Shown here in pieces: positions 23,424 through 35,617 of a stretch of DNA of 64,000 nucleotides. The stretch lies in the NCBI GenBank assembly GCA_002104935.1, contig MCGT01000013.1, positions 593,223 to 657,222 on the forward strand. Direction: 5' to 3'. Position numbers and translations under genes: made by a program. The stretch comes from Hesseltinella vesiculosa. Its lineage: Eukaryota > Mucoromycota > Mucoromycetes > Mucorales > Cunninghamellaceae. How positions within the stretch are numbered: position 1 is the first letter of the stretch; the number at the start of each line of letters is the position of its first letter. Under the pieces are notes generated by a model, which did no database searches, was not told the origin of the DNA, and worked only from the letters and a program-made list of their open reading frames with translations.

Positions 23424-25005
23424 ATGCATATTTGGACGAGTTTTTTGCTGACTGGGCTGGTGGCCAGTGTCGTTCAAGGTGCTGAGGACAGCATTATCCG
23501 AGCACCTATTTATAGAACAACAAGCACAGCAAACTGGCTGAAGAAACGAATGATAGCTAAACGAGACGGCACTGCTCCATTGTATAACGACCAAGGATCC
23601 CAGTATTTAATTACTGTTGGCATCGGTTCCCCCGCTCAGAACTTCACCGTAGCCCTGGACACTGGCAGGTAAAGCAAAGAAAAAAAACCGGCATTCATTT
23701 TGTGGGGAAAATACTTCAACTTTTTTTTTCTTCTTCCGCTCCTTAGTGCTGATTTATGGGTCCCTTCCTCAAGCTGTCCTACCAGTGCATGTCCTTTTGA
23801 TCGATTCAGCTCTGGGAACTCATCTACATTCCAAGATCTTGGTGTCAACTTCACTATTCAATATGGTAAGCAGACCTTCTTTTCATTGTTTGACGCGTGC
23901 TTATCATGAATCTATTTTTTTTTTCGTTGACATGGAATAAATAGGCATTGGCAAAGCCGCTGGATCGTATGCTCAAGACACTGTGACCATCGGTGGGATT
24001 GCCGTACCCAAACAACAGTTCGGCCTGGCCACTTCTAGTCAAGATATCTTAACCAACCCCAACTCTGTCTCCTCCCCAGGCGGCAGTGGCTCCGGCAGCG
24101 TCAACTCGGACGGTATCTTGGGCATGGGCTATCCCTTGCTGACGGCCGAAGCAAGCGCCTCGGGAAAGAGCTACAACCCTGTGATCTTCAACATGGTCCA
24201 ACAAAAATTAATCAGCCAGTCCCTTTTCTCTATCTACATGAACACCGTCTCCTCCGAAGGCTGGGCGGGTGAAGTCCTGTTCGGTGGCATCGATTCCTCC
24301 AAATATACCGGCAACTTGGTCTACTTACCTGTGGTGACCTTGTCGTCCAGTGGCCTGTCTTCCGGTAACTATTACTACTGGATGGTCTATGGCCAAAGCA
24401 TTTCTGTCACCGGCGGCAACAGCGACGTCACCGTCAACTTCAACTCTACCTCGTCGTCTTCGTCCGCCATCAACAAGGCCTTGATTCTCGATACAGGCAC
24501 CACCCTCACCTACCTACCCACCGCCATCACGCAACAACTGATGAACGCCTTGACCACCAAATACAAATATGATTCTTCCAGCGGGGTCTTTGTTGTTGAC
24601 TGCAGCCTTCAACAATCCAACGCCTCCTTTGTTTTGGCCATGTCCAACACTGCTTCACCCTCGGCCAATCCTGTCACGCTCACCGTCCCTGTCAAAAGCC
24701 TGGTCATTCCCGTGACCAGCAGCCAATGCATGTTTGGTGTTGCCCCTATGGATTCCTCGTCCTCCTCCGCCAATTCCATCGGCTCCACCATGTACCTGAT
24801 CGGTGACTCCTTCTTGCGCAGCGCCTACATGGTCTTTGACATCGGCAACAACCGCGTTGGCCTGGCAGCTGCCAATGGTGTTGGTGGTGCCGTCAATGGG
24901 GTCACCGCCTCGTCCTCTTCAGCCTCCTCCTTCCAAGCTCCTCCTGCCATTACCACAGCGCTTATTGGTGGTCTGGCCCTGCTGTTCAGTGCTTTGTTCT
25001 GTTAA
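23424..25005 (+). CDS. secreted, probably GPI-anchored aspartic protease (yapsin-like)
   Basis: Pepsin-family (A1) peptidase. Exons 23424-23668, 23747-23865 and 23945-25005; 474 residues. Signal peptide MHIWTSFLLTGLVASVVQG, then a propeptide ending in a dibasic LKKRMIAKRD region. Catalytic aspartates are in VALDTGSADLWVPSS (motif split by intron 1) and LILDTGTTLTYLP. The flap region FTIQYGIGKAAGSYAQDTVT and the C-terminal YLIGDSFLRSAYMVFDIGNN are typical. After the fold comes a Ser/Ala linker and a hydrophobic end (ALIGGLALLFSALFC), consistent with a GPI-attachment signal and therefore cell-surface location. Many Ser/Asn sites suggest glycosylation. It looks intact. Confidence 0.93.
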
Positions 25006-25862
25006 GAAATAAAAAAAAAAGCAGGCGGCCTTTTTTTTTATTCCCTCCTTTGCTTCTTGAACGCCACCGCCTGTGAAACGATCATGCGTGCAACAGTTTC
25101 ATGGCTGTCACTTTTTAATGATATTTAGGATGTCAGGATTGACGTCATCTTCCTCCACAAGAAAAATTCCTTTCATATTTTTTAACCAATTCTCGAGGAC
25201 ACGTGTTGCGTTGCCATGGCAACCAAAAACGAGTTTGGTGGCCAAGCCCAGGCTGTATCGATCATCGCATTTTTTTGGCAACGGCCATCCTTTCCTTGTC
25301 TCGGACTTTTACAAATTCTATCCATCTTCTTCATCTTCAGTCGGATGGAGACCGCAGAAAGTGGGAAAAGAAAAAAAGGAGTGGGTGGCGGTAGGTTTGG
25401 CTGACCGTCGTCTTTTTTTTTGGGGGGGGGGAGAGAAAAGACAGAAAAAAAGAACCTTGTTTTTTTGGAGATCTTAAAATGAGTCTGTGCATTGTTTTTT
25501 CATGCCATGTCAACTATATCTCTTTTTGTTCTCTCAGTTGTGCAAAAGACCATGTCTTTTAGGGCGTGTGATGAAAAGGAACATGAAAAGGAGAAAGAAC
25601 TTTGCCCCTAAACAAGGCGATTTTTGCAACTCATCACCACATGATCCACCACGAGTTATTTTTACCAACCAATCAAGCGGTCGCTCGCCCCTGTTTTGCG
25701 CAACCTTCTCCCTAAAAATTTCTCTTTTTCGCTGAGTCACCGTCGTTTTTTTTGTTTTTCTCTTTTTCTCCTTTTGTTTTTTTTTCACATCATTCTATTT
25801 TTTTCCGTTTCCCCCATTTTTTTTTTTTTTTGTGTGTCCTTGGAACTGGGAAAATAAAAAAA
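25006..25862. other. intergenic, nothing recognised
   Basis: About 857 bp with long homopolymer tracts. ORFs present are short, lack motifs and overlap on several frames. It likely contains the protease 3' UTR and the promoter of the next gene. Confidence 0.5.
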
Positions 25863-26589
25863 ATGGAAAATCAATACTCAGAACTTTTTCTTATGCAGCG
25901 ACTCGCATCGATCAGTCGCCATAAAATCTATCCTAATCATCCTTCTAAAGTGGAAATGCCCTTGTTTAAAACTTTTCATATCACAAGGTAAACCATCCCA
26001 TGCCTTTTCCCTTCGCTTCATTGTTTTTCCCTTTCCCTTCTTTTCTCTTTTTCGTCTCGCATTTTTTTTAATTTATTTTTTTAATTCTAATGGATTGTCA
26101 TCATGGCAAATCTGTAGGTTATGGAATCGAGCTAGAGAATACGAAACTTATTTAAATCAACAACAGTCCAGCTGGTGGTTCATGCAAGAAAGTTATTTAC
26201 CGCACTTGGATTCATCCCTGGTCCTCGGCTGGCTGGATGAAGGTCCATTATCCACCGCTGTCGATCTCACCGCTCCTCCTGAAGACCATGTTCCTTTGGC
26301 CAACGAGCCAGATGACAGTTTGGAAGAACGCCGACGACGACACCAAACTTCGTTATTATCGCATACCCCTGTCTTCACCGACCCACCAGCGGACCTTCCA
26401 CCAACCCCTGTCACTCCCATTCAAGAGCCCTCCCGACCCGACCCTCTTCCATCCACGCTCTTGCCTCTCGACCGTAAACGGAAACGTCAACCTGACTCGG
26501 ACACTTCTCTTCCCGAACGAAAACGCAAATTCGACCCATCCACCCCCTCCTCCGTTTTGCTCTCGCCTCCCCCGCTCGTCAAAGTCTAA
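25863..26589 (+). CDS. uncharacterised two-exon protein, Pro-rich tail
   Basis: I do not recognise this gene. Exons 25863-25987 and 26118-26589 give 198 residues; the junction (ACA AG|G TTA TGG) restores an uninterrupted frame. The first ~75 residues look globular and aromatic-rich (RLWNRAREYETYLNQQQSSW, ESYLPHLDSSLVLGWLDEGP). The rest is disordered: acidic, then Pro-rich, with DRKRKRQPD and PERKRKFD basic clusters that could be nuclear-localisation signals. No signal peptide or membrane segment. A second ATG (25893) lies ten residues in. The split reading and codon flow favour a real gene over chance. Confidence 0.6.
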
Positions 26590-26821
26590 AAAGTTCTTTT
26601 TTATTTTCCTTTTCCCTTTTGCACACACATTCTTTTCTATTTACTTTTCCTCATGTTTGCATATACCCTTTTGGCATGATTTCCCTCTTTTATACACCAT
26701 TTTTGCACGACAAGAAAAAAAAAAATAGCACCCACTCATTCCTTTGAAGATTCCTCTCTTTCACCTGTACCATTCGCAGTAAATAAATAAATAAAAACTC
26801 ATTTTATTCATCTGAAAAAGG

Positions 26822-28000
26822 TTACATCTTGGCGCTAATATGCGATCCGCCATCCAACACCAATACAGCACCTTTTGGACATGAAAACAAAGGTGAGTTG
26901 GCGTTTATTTTTTCTGACGATGTCACGCTTACCGTTGACAAAAGAACCAGCTCGGGACGACAAGAATAAGCAAGCGCCAGCAATATCATCAGGACGGCCA
27001 ATACGACGCACAGGAATTCCCGCCACAATCTTCTCACCGTCGCGACGCAGCGTTTCGGCCATCATCTTGGATTCAAAGGGCCAGGGGCAATGGCATTGAC
27101 AACAATATGATCAGGACCAAGTCGGCTGGCCAAGTGGCGGGTCAAGTGATGCAGAGCTGCCTTGGATGCCGCGTAGGCATAGGTTTCCAAGTTGGGCACG
27201 ATCAGGCCATTGATGCTGCCGATATTGATCACCCGAGAAGGCTCCTCCGCGGATGCCTTGGCACGAAGCAACGGCAAACAGCTAAATAATAAAAACGTCA
27301 AACAACGACCGTATTGGATGGCTTCCTTACGCTTGGGTCAACGTGAACACACGATTCACATTCAAATTCATCACCTTTTCAAATGCCTTGCTTGGGTATT
27401 TGTCCACCGGTGCAGCCCAGTTGGCACCTACTCGTCAAACACAAGATCAGTACCAAAGAAAAAAAAAAGTGCGCATCATTACCAGAATTATTGACCAGGA
27501 TGTCCAAGTCTACAACAAAGCCAGGTGAGAACGGTGGCCTAGGATGGTTTTTTCCTTACGGTCTTCCTTTTCCGATAACTTTTGGATAATGCTTTGGATG
27601 TCTTCTTCCTTTTGCAAATCACCTGGGATGGAATCACATGTCCCGGGTCCCATGGCAGTCAACTCGCTAGCCACCTATTGTTTTTCGCAACGTCAGTCTC
27701 GCAAAGCCAGTGAGCTTGTTTACCTTTGCGCACACTTCTGCACTTCGAGAAGATATATACACCTTGGCACCTGAAGCAACAAATCCCTACAGAACACAAC
27801 CCCATCAGCTTGCGCTAAACGATTCCTTTTTTTTGCTTTTTACAGTGGCGATCATCAAGCCTGTGCAGAAGAAGAAGAAAAAAAAAAAAAAAAGTGAGTT
27901 GTCATGGCAACATCTTTGTGGTCTACCTACCAATGCCTCGACCCCCACCCGTCACAAGAACAACTTTATCCTTGACATTGAACAGCGTCTTGACATCCAT
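26822..28000 (-). CDS. short-chain dehydrogenase/reductase with an apparent frameshift
   Basis: Classical SDR, NAD(P)-dependent oxidoreductase, substrate unknown. The start (28000) gives MDVKTLFNVKDKVVLVTGGG with a GGGRGIG dinucleotide-binding loop split by intron 1. Seven or more small exons follow: GFVASGAKVYISSR, EDIQSIIQKL, LDILVNNSG, then NIGSINGLIVPNLETYAYAA SKAA with catalytic Ser, Tyr and Lys (YAAASK-type spacing). At about 27066-27080 the frame breaks just after VNAIAPGP: the downstream part (MMAETLRRDGEKIVAGIPVR) is in another frame, as if one nucleotide were missing. The C-terminus GGSHISAKM ends at 26822. It could be a sequencing error or an early pseudogene; no intron fits the position. 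Confidence 0.75.
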
Positions 28001-28481
28001 TAGTTAAGTCAGTAAGCAACGGTAAAATAGAACAGAAAAAGGAGTGAGGAGAAGCACCCCCCTTATATTCTTGCCCAGCACTCTCCGCAATTCTCATTAT
28101 TCATCGCAACCGTGTGGGAAAGCCGTGCTTTTGTTGGTCTGCATGATTTCTGCTGTCATCCAAACTTGTTCATTTGCCGTCATCTGCCTTTTTCCCAGGA
28201 CCAACTTTTTTGATCAAACTGACTGGCTGATGGCTGCTGGGTTGGCGATCACTGGACGTAGATCGACACCATAAAACATGCTGGTGTCCAAGCAGAGGAT
28301 GGATACTTGTGGTGAGCTTGTTTACAGCATTCTTGACCGCCTCTGTCTATGTTTCAAAAAGAAAAGAAAAAACGGATCTGCTCATGAGTGCCTTTTTTTT
28401 TTTGAGTGCTTTTTTTTTCTCCTCTTTTCCACTGCTTATTTTTTTTTTTTTTTGTGTTTCTTAAAAAAAACATACTTCATC
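28001..28481. promoter_or_regulatory. divergent promoter region SDR/COX23-like
   Basis: A 481-bp spacer between divergent genes. On the minus strand AATATAAGGGGG (about 28058-28070) is a good TATA-like match some 60 bp upstream of the SDR start, and it overlaps an AGGGG stress-element-like core. Toward the COX23-like gene the spacer becomes T-rich. Confidence 0.45.
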
Positions 28482-28806
28482 ATGCCATTAACAAAACCGC
28501 CTCCACCTCCACCAAAACCAACATTTGATGAATTCTCCACACCTGCCGATTTTGAAGAAAAATTCAGAAAGAAAGAGACCACAAAGTATATGAATCCCTG
28601 CGCCTCGGAAGAGAAGCAAAGTATGAAATGCCTGGACGTCAACAACTATGACAAGAGCAAATGCGAATACTTTTTCCTTCAATACCGCGAATGCAAAAAG
28701 AAATGGGTAAACATCAAGTGAACCAACACCAGAGCTCGTCCTCATTTTCTTTTTAAATTCTTAGCAAGAAGAACGACGACGGCTACGACGTGCCGGCCAG
28801 CTGTAG
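28482..28806 (+). CDS. twin CX9C protein, COX23/CHCHD7-like
   Basis: Small mitochondrial intermembrane-space protein of the CHCH type, connected to cytochrome oxidase assembly. Exons 28482-28706 and 28765-28806; 88 residues. The two CX9C pairs are exact: CASEEKQSMKC and CEYFFLQYREC, joined by LDVNNYDKSK, and followed by the basic QEERRRLRRAGQL tail on exon 2. The N-terminus is Pro-rich (MPLTKPPPPPPKPTF). The arrangement C-x9-C-x10-C-x9-C with NNYDKSKC between the pairs is typical of Cox23. Import would use Mia40-driven oxidation, as for the family. Confidence 0.85.
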
Positions 28807-29051
28807 GGCTCGGCTCCCTTTTTTTTTTTTTTTTTTTTTTGCATGCACTACTAATAGATAATCATAAAAGAGCATTTGTTGAGGTTGGGAGTCACTGCAA
28901 AAAGACCCATGCTGCCATGTGCGATGGTGAGCCAATCAGGAGAGGCAAACTCGGCCGGCTTCCGTCACGCTTTGTCCGCTCTTTTTTTAGGGAGGCTTTT
29001 GTTTTTATTTTCTTTTTCCCTCTTCTTCTCTTCAAGACTTTTCTATTTATC

Positions 29052-30194
29052 ATGTTCGCTCGCTCTTTCACTAGACTCGGTAAGTAAACATATGGACCAC
29101 TAAGAAAGAATGAAACGAGAAAGCCAACGATCTCACGCTTTGTATCTTTTCGCTGTAGCTTCGCGCCAAACCGTCCAAGCTGTCAAGGGTAAGAACAGGA
29201 GGCAAAACACACAAGTGGCAAAAAAAAGGGCCCTTGCTCACGCCTTCCATTTTTTTTTTCATAGCTCGTGCTTTCTCCACTGCTCCTCGTGCTGCTGCCA
29301 ACGCCCGCTGGACTGCTGTTGCCGCTGCCACTGCTGTTGCCGGTGCCGCCTATGCATACAGTAAGGGGGTTAAAAAAAAAAAAACATTTCGAACTCATTT
29401 TTATTTATTAGACGTCCAAACCCCCATCCAAGCCAACTCCAAGTCTTTGGCCGGTGTCAAGTAACGTGTTTCCTCTTGTCTCTCTGTCCCTGTAGAACCG
29501 TCTTGCTGATACTTTTTTTTTTTACTTGCAGGGGTACCGAAACTGAACGTACCTTCATTGGTAAGTGAAAAGTTTATTTCAGGAGATGATTTGGTACTAA
29601 CCTTTTTTTTTTCTCTGATTAGCCGTCAAGCCCGATGGTGTCCACCGTGTAAGAAAGAGGGAGGACGTGAAGCGAGACAACATGTGCTGACATGGAATTT
29701 TTTTAATAGGGCTTGGTTCACAAGGTCATTGAACGTTTCGAAAACCGCGGCTACAAGTTGGTCGGTTTGAAGGCTGTTGTTCCTTCCCGTCAATTGACCG
29801 AAGAACACTACGGTAAAGACAACCCACACATCGTATCACTTCGTGAAGCTAACATGGCTGCTTTATTTTCTTCCCAGCTGACTTGAAGTCCAAGCCTTTC
29901 TTCAAGGGTTTGGTTGACTACATGAGCAACGGTGAAGCTCCTGTCATTGCCATGGTCTGGGAAGGTCCCGATGTGATCAAGCAAGGCCGTGCCATGATCG
30001 GTGCCACCAACCCTCTCCAATCTGCCCCCGGTACCATCCGTGGCGAATACTGCGTGTCCGTCGGTCGCAACGCCATCCACGGCTCCGACAGCTTCGAATC
30101 TGCCGAAAAGGAAATCTCTCTGTGGTTCGGCAAGGCCGGTGAACTCATCGACTGGAAGCGCAGCGGTAGCGAATGGGTCATCAGCAACAACTAG
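29052..30194 (+). CDS. mitochondrial nucleoside diphosphate kinase
   Basis: Transfers gamma-phosphate between nucleoside tri- and diphosphates through a phospho-histidine. Eight small exons (29052-29079, 29159-29188, 29265-29360, 29412-29460, 29532-29560, 29623-29648, 29710-29812, 29878-30194) give 225 residues. The N-terminal ~50 residues are an Arg/Ala/Ser-rich mitochondrial presequence ([15 protein letters not shown]) followed by an Ala-rich, weakly hydrophobic segment. The kinase core starts [20 protein letters not shown]; the active-site His is in [12 protein letters not shown]; the end is EWVISNN. Exons are short at the 5' side and one long exon carries the catalytic half. Codon use is highly biased, suggesting strong expression. 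Confidence 0.95.
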
Positions 30195-31448
30195 AATTAT
30201 TATTTTTCGATTTTGAGAATAAACAAGAGCTCGCTGCTTTTGACTTTTTTTTATGCCCAAAAGGACAGCGTCGAAGTGACGCTTGTTCACTTGTTTTCAA
30301 TGTCAATGCTCGGGATCATTTTTGGGCGACAAAGGATGCTGAAAAAGTCTATTGGTGGAGGTCGTCCAGCCAGCTTTGCATCTCAAATCTCGCAGGGCAA
30401 ATTGGACAGAAGTCTCTACCATCCCATACTGTCCGACACTTTAACCACGGACATCTTTCAATTTATACTATTTGTAAGCGAAACTTGGGCTGTATCGGTC
30501 GAGGCTGGGCCACGGACGATTCTTGACTGGCACGCCATCTGACCCACACCGGCTGGCTCCAACCAACGTTAAGGATGGTTGCTATGACGTGACAGGCTGA
30601 CTGCTGCCATGATGGAGATGAAAAGGACTTGGCTGACATGCCTTCTGATCTGCCAGTGTTTACCAGCTATGCAGTCTTGGCACTTGCGTAAAAAAAAAGG
30701 CTCAGATAAAAAGAAACACGAAGAAAGCAAAGCTCAGACAAGGACCGGCCACGGACTAAGGACTGCAGGGGGAATAAAACCCCACCTGTCAAAAAGATTT
30801 TTCTTTGCAACAAGCATCCCCAAGGATGACTATCTGGTCAAGTAGGCACGTGGCAACGGTTTCCTTTTTCTCGGATGATTTGCCTTTTTGCCATGTGGAA
30901 TAATAGTAAAACGATCAAATGAAATAAAATTGGATGGTGCAACCAGGAAGAGCGCAGGGTTTAAAGAGATCCAGCTGGCTCGGTGGGGGTTTTTTCCCTG
31001 GTGGATTCTTTTTTTGAAAGACACGGCGGTACACAAAGAATATAAAGGTCTGGCGACATTGAGCTCAATCACAAAAAAAAAAACAAATTGATTTTGTGTA
31101 ACAGAAGCAATGGGACGCGAGATGCATGCGAAAACCTGATCCTGTAACTGGAAAAAATGGATTTTCAAGCCATGGCCAAGGGGAAAAGATCATGGAATAA
31201 AAAAAAAAGACAGTCAAATGTATATTTGCAAGTGGTATGGGGCTTGACCATGAGAGATGGTCGTAGAAACAAGAAAAAAAAAAAAAAAAAGGGGGGGGGG
31301 CTGTTTTAGAAAGAAAAAGGGCAGGGAAGAAAAAGATGTCAAAGAAAATATATTTTAGTTTTGTAAGAGGGTAAGTTCAGATGGAAAAATAAAATAAAAA
31401 AAAAATGGCAAAGAGGAAAGGAGGAGATCAAGAGTGAGAGGGGTGTGA
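30195..31448. other. 1.25-kb intergenic spacer, nothing recognised
   Basis: Between the convergent NDP kinase and RAC1 genes. The ORFs here lack motifs and introns do not improve them. Contains several A-runs and one G-run (about 31293-31300). The size is large for this gene-dense block. Confidence 0.5.
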
Positions 31449-32355
<907 letters not shown>

Positions 32356-32564
32356 ACTGAATAACTAGGAGACAAGGAAAATAAAAACGCAGGTGGATGA
32401 TGGAGAAGAACAAAAAGAGATGAAAAAGAGGGAAAAAAAAAAAAAAGGGTTGGAAATGATTTTGCGAAATCCCGCACGTGCTTCCTTTTTTGGCACTTGC
32501 TGAAAAAGTCACGCCAGCAGCCAGCTTTTTCTTTTTTCTTTCCTTTCCACCTCACGTTCACGCC
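32356..32564. promoter_or_regulatory. 209-bp bidirectional promoter RAC1/ING
   Basis: Short spacer between divergent start codons, with an A-run near 32433-32446 and T-runs next to the ING start. Both promoters must lie here; no specific sites assigned. Confidence 0.45.
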
Positions 32565-33631
32565 ATGGCTTCACGAGAAGACTTTACAGCTCATTTAGCT
32601 GAATACAACGATAGTAAGTTGTTCTCTTCTTAAATAAAAAATGGACCTAACTTGTTTGCAGTTATTGAAGAATTGCCATTGGAACTGCAGCGCAACTTTG
32701 CTTTGATTCGTCAACAGGATGAATTTGTCCAAGGTAAAAAGAGCAATGACACAAAGCAAAGGCATGGATCAAGCGTCCTGGATGCCATCATTTTCTCTTG
32801 CTAACAAACTATAACCTTACAGATTTGATGGAGAAGGTTGCTGACGCATCGCTGTCGCTTTGCCAGAGTAAATCAAGAGTGTCTGAACATGACCGTCATA
32901 AACGACTGATTGCCATTGGTAAACTGATGGACGAGGCCTTGAAACGTGGCGAGGAAAAATTTGCACTGTCAAAATCCATGTACGACACGGTAACGTATTT
33001 GTTGTCTGATTCTCCTGAGAACGCCCCGCCACTCACCACCTGCGGGCTTTTTTTTTTAGGTGGATCGGTATTGCACGCGTGTTGACAATGATTTACAAAA
33101 ATTTGAAGATGAGCAATTAGTTGGACCTAGCAGGATGGCCAGGACTCCTTCCAACAATTCCAATGCACCAGCTGTAGTGGAGCCAGGTAACAACAAGATC
33201 AACACGGGATGGAACAAGTGCTCATAGTTCATTAAAAAAAAAAGAACCTGCCGGTAGGAAACGGAAGAAAAGAAAGACCAACAACCAGCCTAAACAAGAT
33301 GAACAGTCCGGCTATCTATCTGCCGAAGATGCTCTTCAGCATGCCCAAGCGTAAGCATTGACTGGAAGTTGACTAAAATGGAACAATCAATTTTTTTTTT
33401 TATTATTTTTTTGCTAGCGCGCTCTCTCAAAGCGACCTGCCTATTGATCCTAATGAACCTGTCTATTGTTATTGTCGTCAAGTGTCGTATGGGGACATGA
33501 TAGCTTGTGACAATGAAGAATGTGAAATTGAGTGGTTCCATAATGAATGTGTTGGCTTGACCGACCCTCCCAAAGGCAAATGGTATTGTCGCGACTGCCT
33601 TGTGGTTGTCAAGAACAAGAAGAAGCTTTGA
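32565..33631 (+). CDS. ING-family PHD-finger protein
   Basis: ING/Yng proteins read histone H3K4me3 and recruit acetyltransferase or deacetylase complexes. Starts [16 protein letters not shown]; the N-terminal ING helical domain shows [20 protein letters not shown] and [20 protein letters not shown] Lys/Arg-rich linker ([10 protein letters not shown]) is followed by a complete C-terminal PHD finger: [28 protein letters not shown] and GKWYCRDC (Cys4-His-Cys3). Exons are split by six introns; the one ending at 33244 has an A-run directly before its AG, and the exon from 33245 (EPAGRKRK) is the only reading that keeps the frame. Convergent with cyclin H, 114 bp between stops. About 240 residues, typical of fungal Yng2/Png forms. 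Confidence 0.92.
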
Positions 33632-33745
33632 TACCTGCATACCATTTGATTTCTCCTCTCTTGCATACCATCATCCCTCTTGTACATAACTCTCATGAAT
33701 TAAACATCTTTTTTTTTAATACTCTGTTCTTGTTGAATAAAGGAT

Positions 33746-34949
33746 CTACGAGTCACCATCACTGTCGTCAGGCTCTGTTCGCGCTCGTTTTCTTTCTGAT
33801 CCTACGGCATCTTCTGCCAGCTGTCGCTTGTACCTGTCAAAAAATAAAAAATAAAAAATGAATGGAGGTGGACATGATTGGCGACCTACAGTTTGGACTC
33901 TGGGTTTTTGAGTGGGTTGCGGCAGCTTTGGAGACGCTTGTCAATGCCTTGAGCCAGTTCCAAAGGAACCTGCTGGCTTTCTTCAAGCACCTCGTCCATC
34001 AAGATGGTCATGGTATAAAGTGTGTCAACCAAATCCTTGTCCAGGCGTTGCACCAGGTACTCCTTGACCTTGATGTCAAAACCATTGTTTTTGCCAGCAA
34101 TGATAAAGGCAGCCACGGCTAGCTGGGCGGGTTGGTAGATCAGCGGCAGATCGGTCAGGAGGATTTTGCCAATGACGTCTTTGACCCGATCGTAGGTGTC
34201 TTTGAGCAGACTCATGTCCAATTCACCATTCTTGTGGAACACGCGCTGGATATCTAAATAGTGGCCGTAGGCTGCGCGATAGGGATGGTGGATCAGGTAT
34301 TCAAAGCGCAAGCCCTGTGACACGATAAACTCGAGCTTCAGGATCATTTCGGTGTTGGGGATCTGCAGGTTCTTGCCAAATTCATCAATCGACATGCGCT
34401 CGCCTTCGCTTTTGGTACTCAAGAACAAGCACGTCAGTCTAGAAAAGTGACGTGACGTGAGTCTCTCACTTTTTTTTTTTTTCTTTCTCCTTCTTACAGA
34501 ATATCCTTGGGGTGATAGTCCATGATAGAGTTGCGTAAGAAGAAACGCTTGGTATATATGACTGCGGTGGCCTGGGAAGAGAGAGGCGATGAGATTGGCG
34601 CAACGTGGCCGTGCTTGTTGTCTTTTTACCATGCAAACATCAGGTAGTTTGAGGTAGGCGCAAATAGTTTGGAGCTGTTGCTCATAGTAACGACACAACT
34701 TCACTTGCTCATCGGCTGTAATAAAGTCAATGTCTTGAACATCCTACACAAAAAAAAATAAAAAACTTTGTTAGCTTCGGCAGCGTTGATCTTGTACATG
34801 GTTACCTGTTCTTCCATAATGTATTCTCGAACTCGTTGAATGGTCTTGCTGTTACATGATTGACGTAACTCCCATAGTTCGGATGGGCTAAATCGCCAAT
34901 GCCGATACTGGGATGATTCCTCGTAAATATGCTTTTTAGCCTCAGTCAT
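33746..34949 (-). CDS. cyclin H (TFIIH/CAK subunit)
   Basis: Cyclin H (yeast Ccl1, fission yeast Mcs2) activates CDK7 in the CDK-activating kinase and TFIIH. Starts at 34949: MTEAKKHIYEESSQYRHWRF, with the cyclin-H N-terminal helix and FSPSELWELRQ. The first cyclin box contains YYEQQLQTICAYLKLPDV, ATAVIYTKRFFLRNSIMDY and PKDILLTCLFLSTKSEG. The second half has LKLEFIVSQGLRFEYLIHHP YR... and DLPLIYQPAQLAVAAFII. The last exon encodes a basic then acidic tail (SERKRARTEPDDSDGDS). Phases match across all junctions. 114 bp separates its stop from the convergent ING stop. Confidence 0.92.
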
Positions 34950-35617
34950 GGCGAAAAAGAAAGAACAAGAACTATCGGGGCTTGTTTTTTTTTTTTTTTT
35001 TCATTTCTTCACCCCTCCTCGCAATGGGCAAAAAAAAAATAAAAAAAATAAAAAGAGGACGCTGCCACTTAGCAATCACCTGTCTTGTACTGGTTCGATG
35101 AATAATAATAAAAATACGGCATGCGTTGCATACGCTGACAGCTCGTCAAGGCACAAGAACCACAAGTTGATGGAGTGAACATCAGACAAAAAAACCGTCG
35201 TCCGGCGCCGGTTTCTCCGTGCTCTTTCAACTATCGAACATGATGAAAGGTGTGCCGAGGCCATGGAACAAGACATTTGTCTTTTGAGACAGTGCTTCGC
35301 TACTTGTAAAAAAAATACTACATCTGTTTGAAAGACCAACCGTATTTCTACGGATCAGTCGTTGAGTCCCAATGGTCTTTTCTAGGTAGGCCAATTGGGA
35401 ATTTTGATTTGAGCCATTCCTTCCCTCTTGCAAAATGAAAAAAATAAGGTGTATTACATACTTAATAATAGAACATACGGGATAATTATGACAACGTGAG
35501 CTAAAACATATTACATAGTCAAATGAAATAACATAAAAAAAAAAAAACAGGCGGAAAACGAAGCGTCATAGAAAAAGAAGCTGCTCAAAGGGGCGGCGGC
35601 ATTAAGTGAAGAGGGGA
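34950..35617. other. intergenic, cyclin H promoter side, nothing else seen
   Basis: About 670 bp between the cyclin H start and the FAR1-type gene stop, both on the minus strand. Mixed A/T runs; no motif-bearing ORF. Confidence 0.5.
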
